Of a stretch of DNA of 64,000 nucleotides, positions 11,301 through 23,700 are shown in pieces. The stretch comes from Limnomonas spitsbergensis (Eukaryota; Chlorophyta; Chlorophyceae; Chlamydomonadales), in NCBI GenBank assembly GCA_037349105.1, contig JAYJMM010000120.1, positions 2,253,001 to 2,317,000 on the forward strand, given 5' to 3'. The notes below the pieces were generated by a model. It worked only from the letters and a program-made list of their open reading frames with translations, was not told the origin of the DNA and searched no databases. The translations under genes were made by a program, and so were the position numbers. The number at the start of each line of letters is the position of its first letter. The first letter of the stretch is position 1.

Positions 11301-14300
11301 GCCGTCCTGAGGAAACCTGGTTGCTGCCCTGTATGGGACCCTCCTTACTTCCACTGCTGGCTCACAAATTATGCTCATCCTGGGAAAGCCCCCCTCTTTG
11401 CTTCCTCGACCCAACTTTCCCTTGCTTGCATCCCTCCAACCACGCTTTTGCCGAAATGTCTGGCTCGTTTCATCCACGCAATCAGTGCCCCATGATAATT
11501 TATAAACCGATGTTTATTTACCAGTCCATTACCGGTATTCTTGCTTGTTCCCCTCCCTTTTTGACCTGTCCAGGTTCCTCGCCAGCCCCGAGCCTGTTTG
11601 CACTGGCTGATAGGATGCACCGTTTCATCGCCAACGAGTTTGAAGCGGGCTTTGACTCCGATCCCGAGGATGTGGTGGCTCAGGTGAAGCGTCCTGATAC
11701 CATTGAGGGGTGATGCCGAGGGAGGGGGGCAAAAATAAGCCAGGGACCCCATGCCCCCCCCCCAAAACGAGCACCCAACGAGCCTACCATCCACCCACCC
11801 ACCCGCCTCCGGAACCCATTGCAATTCAAAAATCTCAGTCAAAATTCAAAATTGCAAGGCATGTAAGGGGTGTTTTTATCAGCTCATCAAGGAGCTTCTA
11901 CTGGTATATTTCAATTCGTTAGGTGATGACATGCCAACAGTCAATTTTGGTACTGGGCTCAGCCAGGCTATTGAGTACCAACTAATGCTCGCTAGCGATC
12001 ACAATTCATGCCAACAGTCAATTTGGGGCAGCAGCTGGGGTAGCTAGGGGTGGAACGGGAGCAAACCCGGGCCTTCTCTGCCGCTTCAAATCGCGTGGTA
12101 TCGCGGAAGCTGCCATTCGTGCCATGCACTCCCTCCCATTCTGGTGGCGTCTGACGTTTGCAAGTGATCAGTTCATTCATGATCCACCAGACCAACACTA
12201 CCATGTGCTGCGTATGATGCAGCTCTGTCTAAGGCTGATTCATCTGGTTTCGGGTGTGTCCAATGGAGCCAAACCCTCAGGGTGGGGGGCAAGGGGTCAT
12301 GTGGTAATTCAAGCAACGTTTTAGGATGTAAATGGACTCATCTTGGTGAGAAGAACACAGAGGTGCCGCAGCCAGCCTCAACAGACCTCCAGAAGAAAAA
12401 AATACGAAGTTTGGAAAAAACAAATATTGGATTTTTGGGGAGACCACCTACCCACCCACACCCAACTTTGCCCCCCCATATCTCTCACCCCCCTGGGCCA
12501 ATTTTTTTTAAACAGCTATGGAACGCTTTCGTTAAGCTCTACAAAAAAGGGGCATGGGGTCGAAATTTTTGGTTTTGCCCCCCCTCGGGTGATGCTGTAA
12601 AACCATAATCTGCAGTGGGGTGAGGGTCAGAGCAAAAGAGCAGCATGGGCTCAGGCGAGGTTCATGCCAAAAACTCTCTTCGATGTTGGAAATAATTTTG
12701 CCCAGCCCTTTCAGAATTTGATGTGGAAGGGTAGAGCAATGGCAGCAGCTCAAACGCCGGAGGATTATTCCTCATTTTCTCCCCGTCATGATTTGCTGTC
12801 TTTTCACTTTTTTCTAACCTGCCTGTGGCCCATGGGCCGTGGTCCTTTCGAATGAGATTCATGGGTGGATACACGGACTCTGTAACAAAACAACAAAAGC
12901 GCAAAAATGTGCATGCCAGCAAGATAATTTGTGTCCCGTTCACCTGTTTCTTGCTGTGTTGCACGGAAAAAACTTTTCAAAACCTGCATCTCGCTCACCT
13001 GTTTCCTGCTGTGTTTGCATACTAAAGACACACCTTTTAGTGCATTTCCAAAACCTTTTGCAGACAATTGATGCGCTGCAATGGAAGGTCCTGGAGAGGG
13101 CAGCAGGGGAGGACAGCCCTTCACACGCCCCCTACGAAGAGGCCTCACACGTAGGTGGACAGCTCAATGTTTTGTGTAAGGTGCAGGGTTTGGGACCATC
13201 ACAGCTCGGTGGACTGCACAATGTTGGGTTGAGGGTAACAGGTTGGGTATAAATGTATAAGGCTTCATGGGTCAGAGGACTGGGCAGTGTTGGGTCCAGG
13301 GGTCAGGGCTCCAATACGTTGGAGGACTGCTTTAGGTTGGGTTGCGTTTTCAGGGTTCTTCACAGCTCGGTGGGCTTGGCAACGTTGCCTCTCACACGAC
13401 CTGCACAGACTTCAAAGCAAGGACAACAGCTATGCCTCATGTGGGGTGTGGGAGGGAAGATAATTACGCAGCTGGGACCGATGCCACGTCCAGGCTGTTA
13501 CCATTCCGAGCAGCTGCGTTGCGCGGCACGACCAGGCCAGGCCCCAATGCCCCATGCAATTCTGATTGGATGCCTTACTGCCCAGCCCTATCTTGCCTCT
13601 CCTTATTTACCGTATAATTTTACCGGGCTTTTACGTATTTTTTTAGTCTGTGCCTTACACCTGAGGCACTACCTCCTGACGTCTGAGCCCTCTCCTCCCC
13701 CATGTGGGCACCCCATGTGGGCTACACTGTGGCAGTTCAGCTTGATTGTATAATCAAGGACCCTGAAATCTGAATTCTGGTTTCTGAATCCTGAACCTTT
13801 CTCTGAATTCTCTTAATTCTGGTATCTAAATCCTGAACCTTTCCGATCCCTCAGTTCCCCTCCATGCTGTTTGACGGCTTCACAGGGCGGCATGGAATTG
13901 ACGGACGAGCCCAGGGACATTGAGCTCATATCGCGCGGCGCCCGCGACCCCCGTCCCTACGCGGCCATTGCGATACAGGTGCAATGCTAAAAGGGTTGAG
14001 CCAGGGGCCCTGGTCCCGAACCATACGCCCTAACAAGGGGAAAGTTCAATCCAAACAATCAACGTCTGCTGTTTGCACCCCAATGTTCCTACGCAGCCAT
14101 GGCAATACTGGTGCCAGGCTTGTGGGTTTCAGCCTGAACCAAAGACCCTGCACCCCTAACAGCTACTCTGTAGTCTGTACTTACATGACGGCCTGCAGCC
14201 GAAGAGGCAGGTACAGCAAGCCCTGCTGCTTAGGCCGTTGGTCAAGGTTCGGTGGCATTGGACCCGTGGCGACTGCCCGGCGGCCTCTTTTAGCTTGTCT

Positions 14301-17300
14301 GATGCACACTGCTATTATCCTGATCAGGGAGAAACGGTTTCATGTTGTATCGGGCGGTGATAAATGAAGATGGGCATGACTTGTTGGGCATCCTGCTTCA
14401 TTGATGACATGTTTTCTGCGGATGCACTGCATGAGCCTATTGGCAAAGGCCCCTAAAGCTGATGACTTGATGAGGTGTGGATCCAGGTTAGATCCGGGTC
14501 CTATCTGGGATGTATCCAGGTTACAGCACGGCGGCTCTTCAAGAGATTTGCCTTACGTTTTTTCTAGACAACCTGCTGATTGAATATGCTGGTACCTTGA
14601 GATACAGGCGCACGCGGTGTCGCCACCGCCGGCAGATAACCCGATCGCACTGCCGGACTTTGTCGTCACCGAGTATGTCGGCACAAGGATACCCATCCAG
14701 GAGGCATCCAGGCATGGTAAGCTACAGTGTCTGCTACAAACAACATCGGATTAATCAACTGAATACCCCATGGCTGGTTTGCTGAAGTACCTAATTGGGC
14801 TACTCAAACTGCCTGCACGGAATTAACCAGGTTACTCAACTTTCTTGTCCACATCTAACCAGGTTACTCAACTGCCTGCGCCATAACTAATCGGGTTATC
14901 CAAGTGCCTGCACTGGAATGAGCTGCGGTTGATCCTGGCCCTCAATCATGCGATGCTCACCTTTGCTAACGATTCCTCCCAATCTCAAGCTGGCATGTCA
15001 TTTAATCAGAGACACATCCTGGGCCCAGTAGAGGGTTCTTGAACCACTGAAGACAACTCAAACCCTGCTGTTTAATTCTCGACCATCACCCTTTCAATGC
15101 AGAAACCCTCCTCCAGCTGCAAATCATGTCCTTGAACCAAAGCATGTTACCCAAAGCTCTTTACCTCAACTGATTATATGCTATCATCCCACCTTCGCTT
15201 CACACATCCCCTGCCCCCTAGTTGAACCCAATCTCAATACCCTTGAGTTAGTTGGGTCACAACTGAAAAGCTATGATGAATCCTAAACTTCCACCTCGCT
15301 CTGGGATCACAGGTGCCAGCTCATCAGGGTTCAGCCCTGGGCATGCCCTGGGGCTCGATCCTGAAGTCGGGCGGTGGGCTGCGCCCGGCCGACGGCCGTC
15401 ACGCCTGGTGAAGGGTCAGAGCTTGTCAGAGATGCGGGAGATGGCGGAGCGTGGGGATCTGGTGTGGGGCTGCAGCCTAGTCCGCATAGAGGATGGCTTG
15501 ACGCTGCCCTTGCGAAAGGTGTGTATGCTATCCAGAGCCAGGGGCTGCTTTGTTGTTTTGGGGCTGGTTTAGTTTGTCTCTGTGGGTTTCTGGATTGGTT
15601 TGCAGGTACGAGTTCTGGCTCGACCTGAACATCATTGTTTTTATTGCATGTTTACTTTCATGTGCTGTTGCCTCCTGCAATGCACAGTAATTTGGTTGTT
15701 CCGGTCCTCATGAAAGAAGACTGGAACCCTCATTCACGCAGGATTTGAATATCTCTGCCAGACAGGCACCTTGAATCTGCCGACCTCCTTGGGATTTGCA
15801 TCCTACAGCCACTTTGGGATTTGACACCCTCAACCACCTCCGGATTTGAATCACTGAAACACCGAGAGATTCGAAACCCTCAAGCACAAACGATTTTGAA
15901 TCCCTCGTTAGCTTAAATATTTGAATCAACCCCAATCTCGTCATAATTCAAAACCCTCAACCACCAGGAATTTGAATTCTCAACAACCTCGGGATGTGAA
16001 TCCCTGACCTCCTTCCAGGTTTTGAATTTTTAATCAATGAATCAATGAACGAGGAATTTAGTCCCACAAAGCGTCGACCACACCTAAGAACTTTATCCAT
16101 ACAAACCATGCCTTGACTTATGATTTTACTTTCCACAGGATCCATACCATCAGGAGGACCTTCAGTTGAGGGGAGACTTGAAAAGCCACCCTTCCCTTGA
16201 AACAGAAGAACTGGCATTGAAGCAGAAGCAAGAGCAGGAGCAGCAGGAGGATGCCAGCAGGCCAGGAGCCACAGGCGCTGCCTTGAGTAGGAGCGGCAAA
16301 TTGTCGGACAGCAGTTGGATTCTGGATATGGTGCGCCCCAAGAATGTGATGGCAGCCAAGATAGCGGCCATGTCAGACGCAGGCATCATGGACGCGCTGC
16401 CCAAAGCCTGCGCAGGCCAGGAGAGGCAGAGGCTGATGGGTAGGGGCGCAAGCCCGGCACCGCAGGCAGGGCGCACTGCCACAAGTGCGGCGACAGGTGT
16501 CGCAGCAGGCGCCACCCGCCGCCCGCTGGCAGCACAGCAGCGCAGGAGGACCGCTGCAGCGGCCGCTGTGGCGGCCGCTGCAGCTTCCGAGCAGTTCCCT
16601 CAGCAGGAGCAGCTGGGCCGGTGGCAGGCATGGCAGCGGGACCTGCTGGCTGTGGCTGCGTCAGGCCGCTCACCTGACATGCGTCATCCGAAAATCTTCC
16701 AGGCCTGGAGGGAGCAACAGAAGTCGCATTATAAGCGTGTCAGGTGTGTCTGTTGCTATGGGGCAAGGCTAGGAGATACAGTGGGGGACACAGGTAATAA
16801 GAGGGCATTCGGGTGGAAAGCGTTTTTTTTAACATTTCTGTAATTTTGCCCCAGCCAAATCGTCCCGGAAGGGGCAATCGGCTTCAGCCCCCTTCCTGTG
16901 TTTTGGTGCCTGCCGATCGGCCCTTGCGTGGCTTGCTCTGATGCTTCACACCATTCTGGCCATGAACCTTTCCACAGAGGGTTATCACAGCTCCGTCCTG
17001 ACGTCTGCCGTTGTAACAGCAACCTCTCTCCCTGCACAGGTCCCCCTGCTGTTGCTTTACCCTTAACCTTAAACCCTGTTGTTGGGTCAACCCTGAACCC
17101 TCAACCCTGTTGTTGATTAACCTCGAAACTTGCCATAGATATTTGTTTTTTTATTTGTCCAGTCCGCTCCTCCTGCCAAATCATTCGGGAGATAATATGG
17201 GTGGCTGCGCACACGTTGCAACGGCAACTTGCAGCTATCGACAAATTCTACAGCTGAAATGACACCTGTATTCTGCCTGTTTCTCCCCTTTTTGCAGGGC

Positions 17301-18183
17301 CCCCAAACCAGCTTGGGTTACACTCGCACCTCCGCAGCACCTGGCGCAGTTGCGGCTGCATGTGGTGCAGCAGCTGCTGGCTCCCGGTGCCAACACGGGC
17401 CGCCAGCTGGTGCGCTCCCTGCTGGCAGACGCGCTGGACTGGGATTGGAATGGAATCAAGGCCCGGTGCGTATGGGACTGGGAAGGGTATGGGCAGGGGA
17501 CGCATGGACAGGGGGCGGTGGGGCCCATGGTCGTAAGGCGCATGGGTATCGGGTGCATGGGGAAATAGCTTTGCATGCATGTTTGACGTTGTGAGGAAGA
17601 AATAATTTGTCGGGCAAGCAGACCTTTTGGGGGGGGAGGGGGGGGGGGAGGGGGGGTTCCCCCCAGGCATGGAAGAGAAAAATTTGGCATATACCGTATA
17701 AGCAAGGGATGGGGACGCCGGGATGGGCATTTGTTCCCAATGGTGGGATAGGTGCATGATGTTATCAATTTCATGTTGAGTGTTAAGCATGTGGATCCAA
17801 TAATAATCCACAACCAATTCTCCGTTCGCACACCGATACTTCACTGCGTGCATATACCCTAACTCAATCCTTAACTGGAAACCCTACACAGGCAAACCGA
17901 GAGTAGGCTAGACAGGGAGAAACAGGCCAAGCAGCTACTGGAGCAGAAGCGTCGGCAACAGGAGGAGGACGAAGCCCGGAGGTGTAAGGAGGTGGAGGAG
18001 CGGGAAAGGTTAGAGGAGGATGCCCAGAGGCTCAAGGAAGCAGAGGATCGGGGACGAGCGGAGAACCAGGCTCTGGGGCGCAAGGAGGGGAGGGAGCGGG
18101 GACAAGTGGAGGACCGAGCCCAGATGCACAAGGAGAAAGAAGAGCGGGAACGGGTGGCGACAGCAGCCCCTGAGGGTGAATGA
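2357..18183 (+). CDS. giant RS-domain, low-complexity nuclear-type protein (~2299 aa, 15 exons)
   Basis: Exons: 2357-3747, 3980-4554, 5924-6151, 6497-7180, 7883-8057, 8650-9987, 10301-11139, 11574-11683, 13064-13150, 13886-13978, 14608-14716, 15313-15518, 16139-16743, 17298-17465, 17892-18183. All junctions are GT..AG and phase-consistent. Order of regions: Q-rich start; Gly-Gly-Pro-Asp-Phe octad repeats (residues ~106-285); Pro-rich PHPGGLPP repeats (~296-450); three 33-residue repeats (~575-675 of the spliced frame at most; encoded at 4081-4377); Pro/Ala/Gln-rich exons; an RS tract (SARSRSRSRSHSRHRSS, ~1025-1050); an Ala/Pro-rich stretch (~1190-1375); an Arg/Glu/Trp charged tract; a second R/P/S segment; then ordered exons 8-14 that I cannot assign; and a Lys/Glu/Arg coiled-coil-like tail (~2205-2298). 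RS plus ER tracts suggest a role in splicing or transcription-coupled RNA processing (inference). I see no RRM, SURP or kinase domain. The ATG at 2357 is used because the open frame upstream has only a TTG. Confidence 0.75.
2674..3215 (+). repeat. coding octapeptide repeat array (GGPDFxxG)
   Basis: About 22 tandem 24-bp units encode variants of Gly-Gly-Pro-Asp-Phe-x-x-Gly in exon 1 of the RS-protein gene. Typical units end in AHG, THG, RGG or AQG. The nucleotide repeats have diverged while the peptide pattern is kept, which argues for selection on the protein. Confidence 0.85.
3245..3700 (+). repeat. coding proline-rich repeat array
   Basis: Irregular tandem units of ~45-60 bp encode Pro-rich peptides of the type PHPGGLPPPLLPHAP. 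They directly follow the octapeptide array in the same exon. Confidence 0.75.
4081..4377 (+). repeat. three tandem 99-bp coding repeats
   Basis: Copies begin at 4081, 4180 and 4279, each with GACCCGACGCTCC. Each encodes 33 residues starting RPDAPV and containing APPPLPPPAT and VRSE. The period is a multiple of three, so copy-number change keeps frame. Confidence 0.9.
7365..7565 (+). repeat. dispersed repeat R1, copy in RS-gene intron 4
   Basis: Starts with TTCAGCTACTTTCAGCTG, carries GACCTGGTGC and AAGGTTTGGTCCCCATC, and ends AAAGGTGGTCTGATGCGCAC. The same order of blocks recurs in at least eight other copies in the window. Confidence 0.65.
11717..12587. mobile_element. hAT-like MITE, copy 1 (871 bp)
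   Basis: Terminal inverted repeats CGAGGGAGGGGGGCAAAA and TTTTGCCCCCCCTCG are flanked by the perfect 8-bp target duplication GGTGATGC (11709-11716 and 12588-12595). The interior matches the element at 25166-26142 over nearly its whole length. No transposase ORF is present. It lies in RS-gene intron 8 and leaves the splice sites intact. The 8-bp TSD fits hAT; a P-type origin is not excluded. Confidence 0.92.
14180..14320 (+). repeat. dispersed repeat R1, copy in RS-gene intron 10
   Basis: Contains TGACGGCCTGCAGCC, ACAGCAAGCCCTGCTGCTTA, GGTCAAGGTTCGGTGGC and a weaker GTCTGATGCACAC end, in the order seen in other R1 copies. Confidence 0.6.
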
Positions 18184-20640
18184 GAGCGGTGATTGATGGT
18201 TTGGGGATTGTATACTGCACATGGCCAAGGGAAGGGTGTGCACCGGAAACCTTGTACCTGCCTGCCTTACGATAGTTAGATAGATTATATCACTTCGGTT
18301 TTGGGCTGAGCGCTAGGCTGTCTGGGTTGAATAAAATGCATGAAGGGTCACTGAGAAAAACAGCGGAGGAATGCAGAATCTTGGACCGCTGGTTCGCCCC
18401 GTGGGATTCTTTTGTATGCTGTGGAAAACGCTAAATTGACGCTGTTGTGTACCTTGCCAATTGCCTTGCCTGCTGTTGCGTCGGCCTCCATGTTCCATTC
18501 GGTCATACTCAACCTTGCATGGGCTTAGTTTTAGAGTGGGCTCCATAGAACGTGATCACCCCTGAAGGCCCTGAACCCCAAACCCTACGAAGTCTTCAGC
18601 AGTGGATGTGGCCCTCAACCAATGGGTCTGGCCGATAATCATTATTTACCCCCTTCCCCATCCCAATAGGTAACGATACCTCAAAATAATACAATAAACA
18701 GCCGTCTATCTGTGATTTGCCTCCGACTTCATCTCTGTCCTTGCATCTTGATTAGCGAGGAGGGATTCAAGGGTCGGTAGTACCAGGTAACCAGATCCCT
18801 CGATCCCCCCCAAAAAAACTGGCCCTGTGATTTGCAGTGAGCGAGCAGGTTATGAATGATGAGGGTTTGCTTTGCAGTGAGCGAGCAGGTTTGGATGATG
18901 AGGGTTTCAATCAAGACTCCTTTTAGATCCCTATTGACACTTTGGATTGCAGCAAGCTAGCGGATCACTCTTAAAGAGTTGAAAGCATAACCGCTTCAAT
19001 TCCATTCGCCCCTCCCCCCACACACACTTTGATTTGCATCAAGCAAGGCAGTGGTTTCGGGTTGTCCGGACGGGGATTCGAGATCTCCACTCGTGGATTC
19101 CATATTTTTCAAATTCTAGCCTAGGGAAGCTGGCTGATGGCCATGACCCACAGTGCTCAGTGAAGATTCTGTAATGTAACCACAAGATCAGGGTTACAGG
19201 TAAAAATATACAGGCGGCTGCTGCTCTGCCTAGTACACTGCACTTCTGTAGACTTAACGCCCAAGTCCAGGAAGGCAGGAACCCTCAGATTCAGACGGTC
19301 AAATAACAGCAATCACTTGAAGCAAAAGGGGCAATGGAATGGTAGTAATGGCTATATCAATCAACACGGTGCCTTCAACAGCTGCCTCGGCGGCTCAGCC
19401 TCAGTCCGCGACTGAAGAGGTCCTAGGGGGCAGGACTCTTATATCTAGGCAAGGACTCATTGGTGAGGAAGCGGATAGGAGCGGAGAGGGAGTTCCGAGC
19501 GCGGTGCTGAGGGAAGTCGAAGGGTTGACTGAAGGGGGGGGGGGCTAGGTGCTCACGAAGGGAGACGACTGGGGACTGGAGATTTATAGTGGATGGGACA
19601 GTCAGGTATTGAGCCCGATGGATTTATCTCGTCTGAGACTTCCCGAGACCTAGCAGAGCTCGCTTATAAGGAGGTGCAGGGTTTAACCGGTGAGGGTTCT
19701 GGGCTGGGCTTGCCAGGCGGACCTGCAGCTACTGTATCGGTGCGGAAGCGTCGATAACGTAAGCTAGGTCGCGTTAGCGCTGGTATTTCTGGGGTACTGG
19801 TTAGGTGACCATTACAGCGACAGCCTGGATCCGCTCGGCGATCGCTGTCATACAGTTCGGACTCGCTGGGTGGTCATTGGGGAGTTCAAAAAAACGAGCG
19901 TGGACTGAGGGACTGCTTGACAGAATCCCCATCCAAGAGGCAGCTTCCTGCCGTTCGACGTAGCACTGAGTGAGTGGCGCTGGGATGACGGCGCGCATGT
20001 GCACGCTCGTCGTCAGTAGCGCATGCACTAGTACTGCTGACGTCACGTCAACTCGACAAGTGCTGTGGCCTGCTTACGGAAGCCCACGTGGTGTGAAATC
20101 GAAACCGAAAATACAAATGGTTTCCTTTCCACTTAGGATTTCTTGCCCTTTTGTAGGTGCTGCTGGCCCCCTGGACCAGCCTGAGCCCTGAACAGGATCC
20201 CGCCGGCGCAACCTTCGTGCGTGCGCATTACTAGCGTGCGACACCGGCGTGCGGCGTAATCACGGGCTCTGCTCGTCGACCTCGCCCGGCAGTGCGCGAA
20301 CGTGCGTGCCGTGACTTACTTACGCACCAAATGTTGCGTGCGCGTCGGGGCATTCAGAAAGCATAAATGCCTGCGGTCGACACGCAGCAGTCTGTTCGGG
20401 CTTGAAACCACAGTACACTTTTTGTCTAAGCAAGCGTTGATGAGATCTTCGCGCAATCTTCACGTTGGTTGATTGGTATGTATACCGTTGTCATGGTTAC
20501 CGGGGAAGTTGACAAACAAATAATCAAGTTTAAATAGCCGACTAATTTTGTTCGCTTCCTAAAAAAATATACTTCCGGTTGCACATACGGGCAGCCAGGT
20601 CGCTGCGTGGTCCCTCGAGTAACTGATCTTGCACTAACTC
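18184..20640. other. intergenic region between RS-protein and desaturase genes
   Basis: No gene recognised. The first part is the 3' side of the RS gene. A ~37-bp direct duplication containing TGCAGTGAGCGAGCAGGTT lies at 18832-18907. At 19339-19548 an open frame of 69 codons runs into a G run, with no recognisable domain. From ~19.9 to 20.4 kb the sequence is CpG-rich (many GTGCG/CGTGC steps) and holds a CRE-type TGACGTCA at 20038-20045. Confidence 0.5.
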
Positions 20641-20708
20641 ACTGGCACTAGTGCCAGTACTCCCAGTGAGCTGAGTCAGCTCAACTGAGCAGGCCGACCT
20701 TGACGTCA
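20641..20708. promoter_or_regulatory. palindrome cluster with bZIP-type sites
   Basis: Within 90 bp upstream of the desaturase ATG there is a perfect 18-bp palindrome ACTGGCACTAGTGCCAGT (20641-20658), a near-palindrome GAGCTGAGTCAGCTC holding the AP-1/GCN4-type core TGAGTCA (20668-20682), and a CRE-type TGACGTCA (20701-20708). These are classic bZIP dimer sites; binding is inferred. Confidence 0.5.
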
Positions 20709-20729
20709 AGTTCCATCCAGTCCACCCTG

Positions 20730-23700
20730 ATGGTCAAAACCTGCAGAATCCCGAGCCAGCTTGGCTGGCTCAGCCTGCTGCTCACCGTTTTGAACCACAT
20801 CACTCAGACGTTGCTGGGTGTGGGGCTCATGCTGGTGACGGCAGCTGTGGCCTTCCCAGCAATCCCTCTCCTCATCCTGCCCGGGCTCCTATCCGGGCGT
20901 GACTGGTCAGGTTGGACGAGCACCAGGTATGGATGTCTTCAGGCAGAGTGAGCCCTACCGCGCACCCATTCCGCGTGCCCTTCAGGGTTGAGCCTATTGA
21001 ACACCTGGATTACACCGTAACATGAAGGAGGTCCTGTATAATGTAATACGGTGTATAATTATAACAATGAACAGTATTACACCGCAAGATAAACCATAAG
21101 AACTGCCCCAAATCTACAATTTCTCCTGTAATTCATGCCGGGATGACGTACAGCATAACAAAACCGTAGTACAACCGCCATATTTATATGCGCAGCACTG
21201 GTAACCTAACTTGCTTGGAACATGAGAGTTCAAAGCGGTCAGGGAACAAACAGCACTGCCAGAAACGGATCCAGCTGGGCTTGCGAGTTACTTGCTGCAG
21301 TGTGACTTTTCGTCTACCTAATCAGATAACAAATACAGATTGAAGTAAGACTTTTGATGTCCTGTGGCCCATGAATCGTCTCCTGCCTGCCTAACGCACA
21401 GGGTCTACCACCGCCTCAGATCTGCAGCGCAATCTCTGTCTCACTCAATGCTGCGCGACCCCCGTGACGTGGCCTTCATGCTGGCCACCTACGGCTGCCT
21501 GATGGTAGCTCTGCTGGCAACTGCGTGTGTTGTGCTGGCGCCCCCTGAGCACACTTGGACCGCCCTTATGATCCGGAACATGCTGATGACTGGGGCGCAG
21601 CAGTGGGCTTTTACAGCAAAGGTATGGTACTGTAGACTTGTTCTGCCACTGCGAACAAAACAATAATATAGTTTTTACCTAAAGCGCGCTTCACTGGAGA
21701 ACTTTTTTTGACGTCCCTAAAGTGGTGTTTTCCGCCAAAGTTGGGGTGTTCATAAGGCGGGACGGCAAAACAACATTATTGCGGAGGCAAAGGACGTCTA
21801 CAGTACCCTCTTTAAGTAGTTGATTTTATGCTTCACCTGCCAATCGGCTATATCACGGGTTATGGCCTGGTGCAACAAGCCCTGCTGCTTGGGTTATGGG
21901 CCGTAGGCGGTCAAGAATTTGTTCCAATCCGCCCATGGCTGGCTGCCCAATGGGGCCTGCTCCAGGTTGTGCGGTGCGCCGTAAATAAAACTGCAGAGGT
22001 ACCTAGTATAAGGGGACCCTTACTGGTAATCTACTACGGCCCCAAGCTGCGCTGTTTCCCTAACCCCACACCCTAGGAGGCGTAGCATTCTTGATTTATA
22101 ACGTACATTGATTATAACGTATCCTTGAGCCTGGGGAGTATCATTGCAGTAAAGTAGAGGGGCATGATCTGGAACATTCAGGAAGGCCTGTCTGTGACCT
22201 GCCTATCAAAGACAGAATAAATTATTAATTCCCCAACCCTCACGTCCTTCCTGGGCATGGCAGCTAATACACGAAGCTCTCTTGCTGTGTGATATTGTAT
22301 GCTGAATTGCTGATGCAGCACTTCCTGTTCCCTCTTCCGTTTTCTTCCTACACAGCATGTCGAGTGCCACCGGAAATACCCTCGGCCTGCGACCTATAAA
22401 TGCTGGGGAGCTTCTGTGCTCGGCAGACTGAACGAGTGGTAGGTTTAAATAATTCCAATCACATGAAATCATGAATCATCATTTATTGAATGAACTGCAA
22501 TTACCGTAGTATCAGTCAATTTTCGTTTTATATTGAATTCGTTTTTTGTTTGGAAACCTTCTAATTAACAAAATCACGCATTCGTTTTAGTGGTTCGTTT
22601 TTCTGATCGGAGGCTGAAAGTTTTACGATCACTGGTTCGTTTTTGCTCCAGAACCACTCAAACCGCTTGCCTTTCCGCTGAATGGTTGCTGGGCGCGCAG
22701 CTCTGAGAGCCGCGACCTCCTTGGCCCGCTGGATAACTTAAAGAAATGGGACGCCCTCATAGTATCGAGATGTACAAGCCTGCTTTCTTCGGCGACTGGC
22801 CTTCGTTTTCATCTGCTGCGGTTGGAAGACGCGGCTGGGCCGCTCGCCTTTTATCTCGACATCCGGGTCTAAATCAATAATCACTGTGGCAGGAGCTGTG
22901 GCTACTGGTGCTGCTCCGGGTAGATTCGTGTTTGCGACATGAACGGCGCTACTCTTCGTGCGGCGATTTGTTTAGGGTTTGGGGCTAAAATATTCGTTGT
23001 TATGATTCGTTTTTGTCCCACGGTACACATATTTATTGAAATCAACGGTTCGTTTTCTTGAAAAACGATCAATAAAACGAAATCGGACTGATACTACGGT
23101 ACCCCTGGCTTCCATAAAAGGTTGGCAGCAGTTTTGGCCAGCGATACTGGTACCATGAACAGGTTTGACTCTACGTTTAATTAATTGTTTTTGGAGGTGC
23201 GCGTAGTGATGTGCGACAGAATAACAATTAACAACTATTTCGGGGCTGCGCGGAGTATGTATTCCGGCACCAAATATCAAAAACATCTCAAAATGTCCAG
23301 CTGCGCGTGCGCGTAGTAAGGTACTTTTTGCCTGCGCTATGAATTTGATTTACAGTATTATTTCTCAACAGGGATGCGCGGACCCTATCCCATTTTACGG
23401 TAGTTGAAATCTAGCCTCTGTGTGAGGGCCAACTTGAATGGGCATAAGACAGGTATGACAGGTCCCCTTCAGAGGGCGTGAGAAAGGTTTGAAAATTCAT
23501 CTTGGTTCCTTAGGTGTACGGCGTGCGAAACGGGTGAATAAACAGTTTCTTAAAACAGCCTATCAAACCCCTGTTGGAACCCCTGTTAGGTCTAGGCAAG
23601 TAAATTCAAAATTGTCATCCAGTGGCCGCCGGCCCTACCGCGACCAAACATTTCCCCCCTGGTAGCCACGTCCCTTACTTTGGCCATCATGGGTGCGAAG

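Noticed and set aside
17163..17270. A possible extra RS-gene exon after TTTGTCCAG (VRSSCQIIREIIWVAAHTLQ)
   Set aside because: It is in the wrong phase after exon 13 and runs into a stop; joining exon 13 directly to 17298 keeps frame.
17628..17662. G runs as a third hAT-like MITE end
   Set aside because: No partner inverted end or 8-bp duplication; a simple G-rich tract.
21010..21110. Inverted ATTACACCGTA / TACGGTGTA motifs as another MITE
   Set aside because: The inverted parts are short and close together, and no target duplication could be defined.
21828..22076. An 82-codon frame with hydrophobic segments inside the desaturase gene
   Set aside because: It is an R1 repeat copy, and exon 2 joins exon 3 at 22356 in phase without it.
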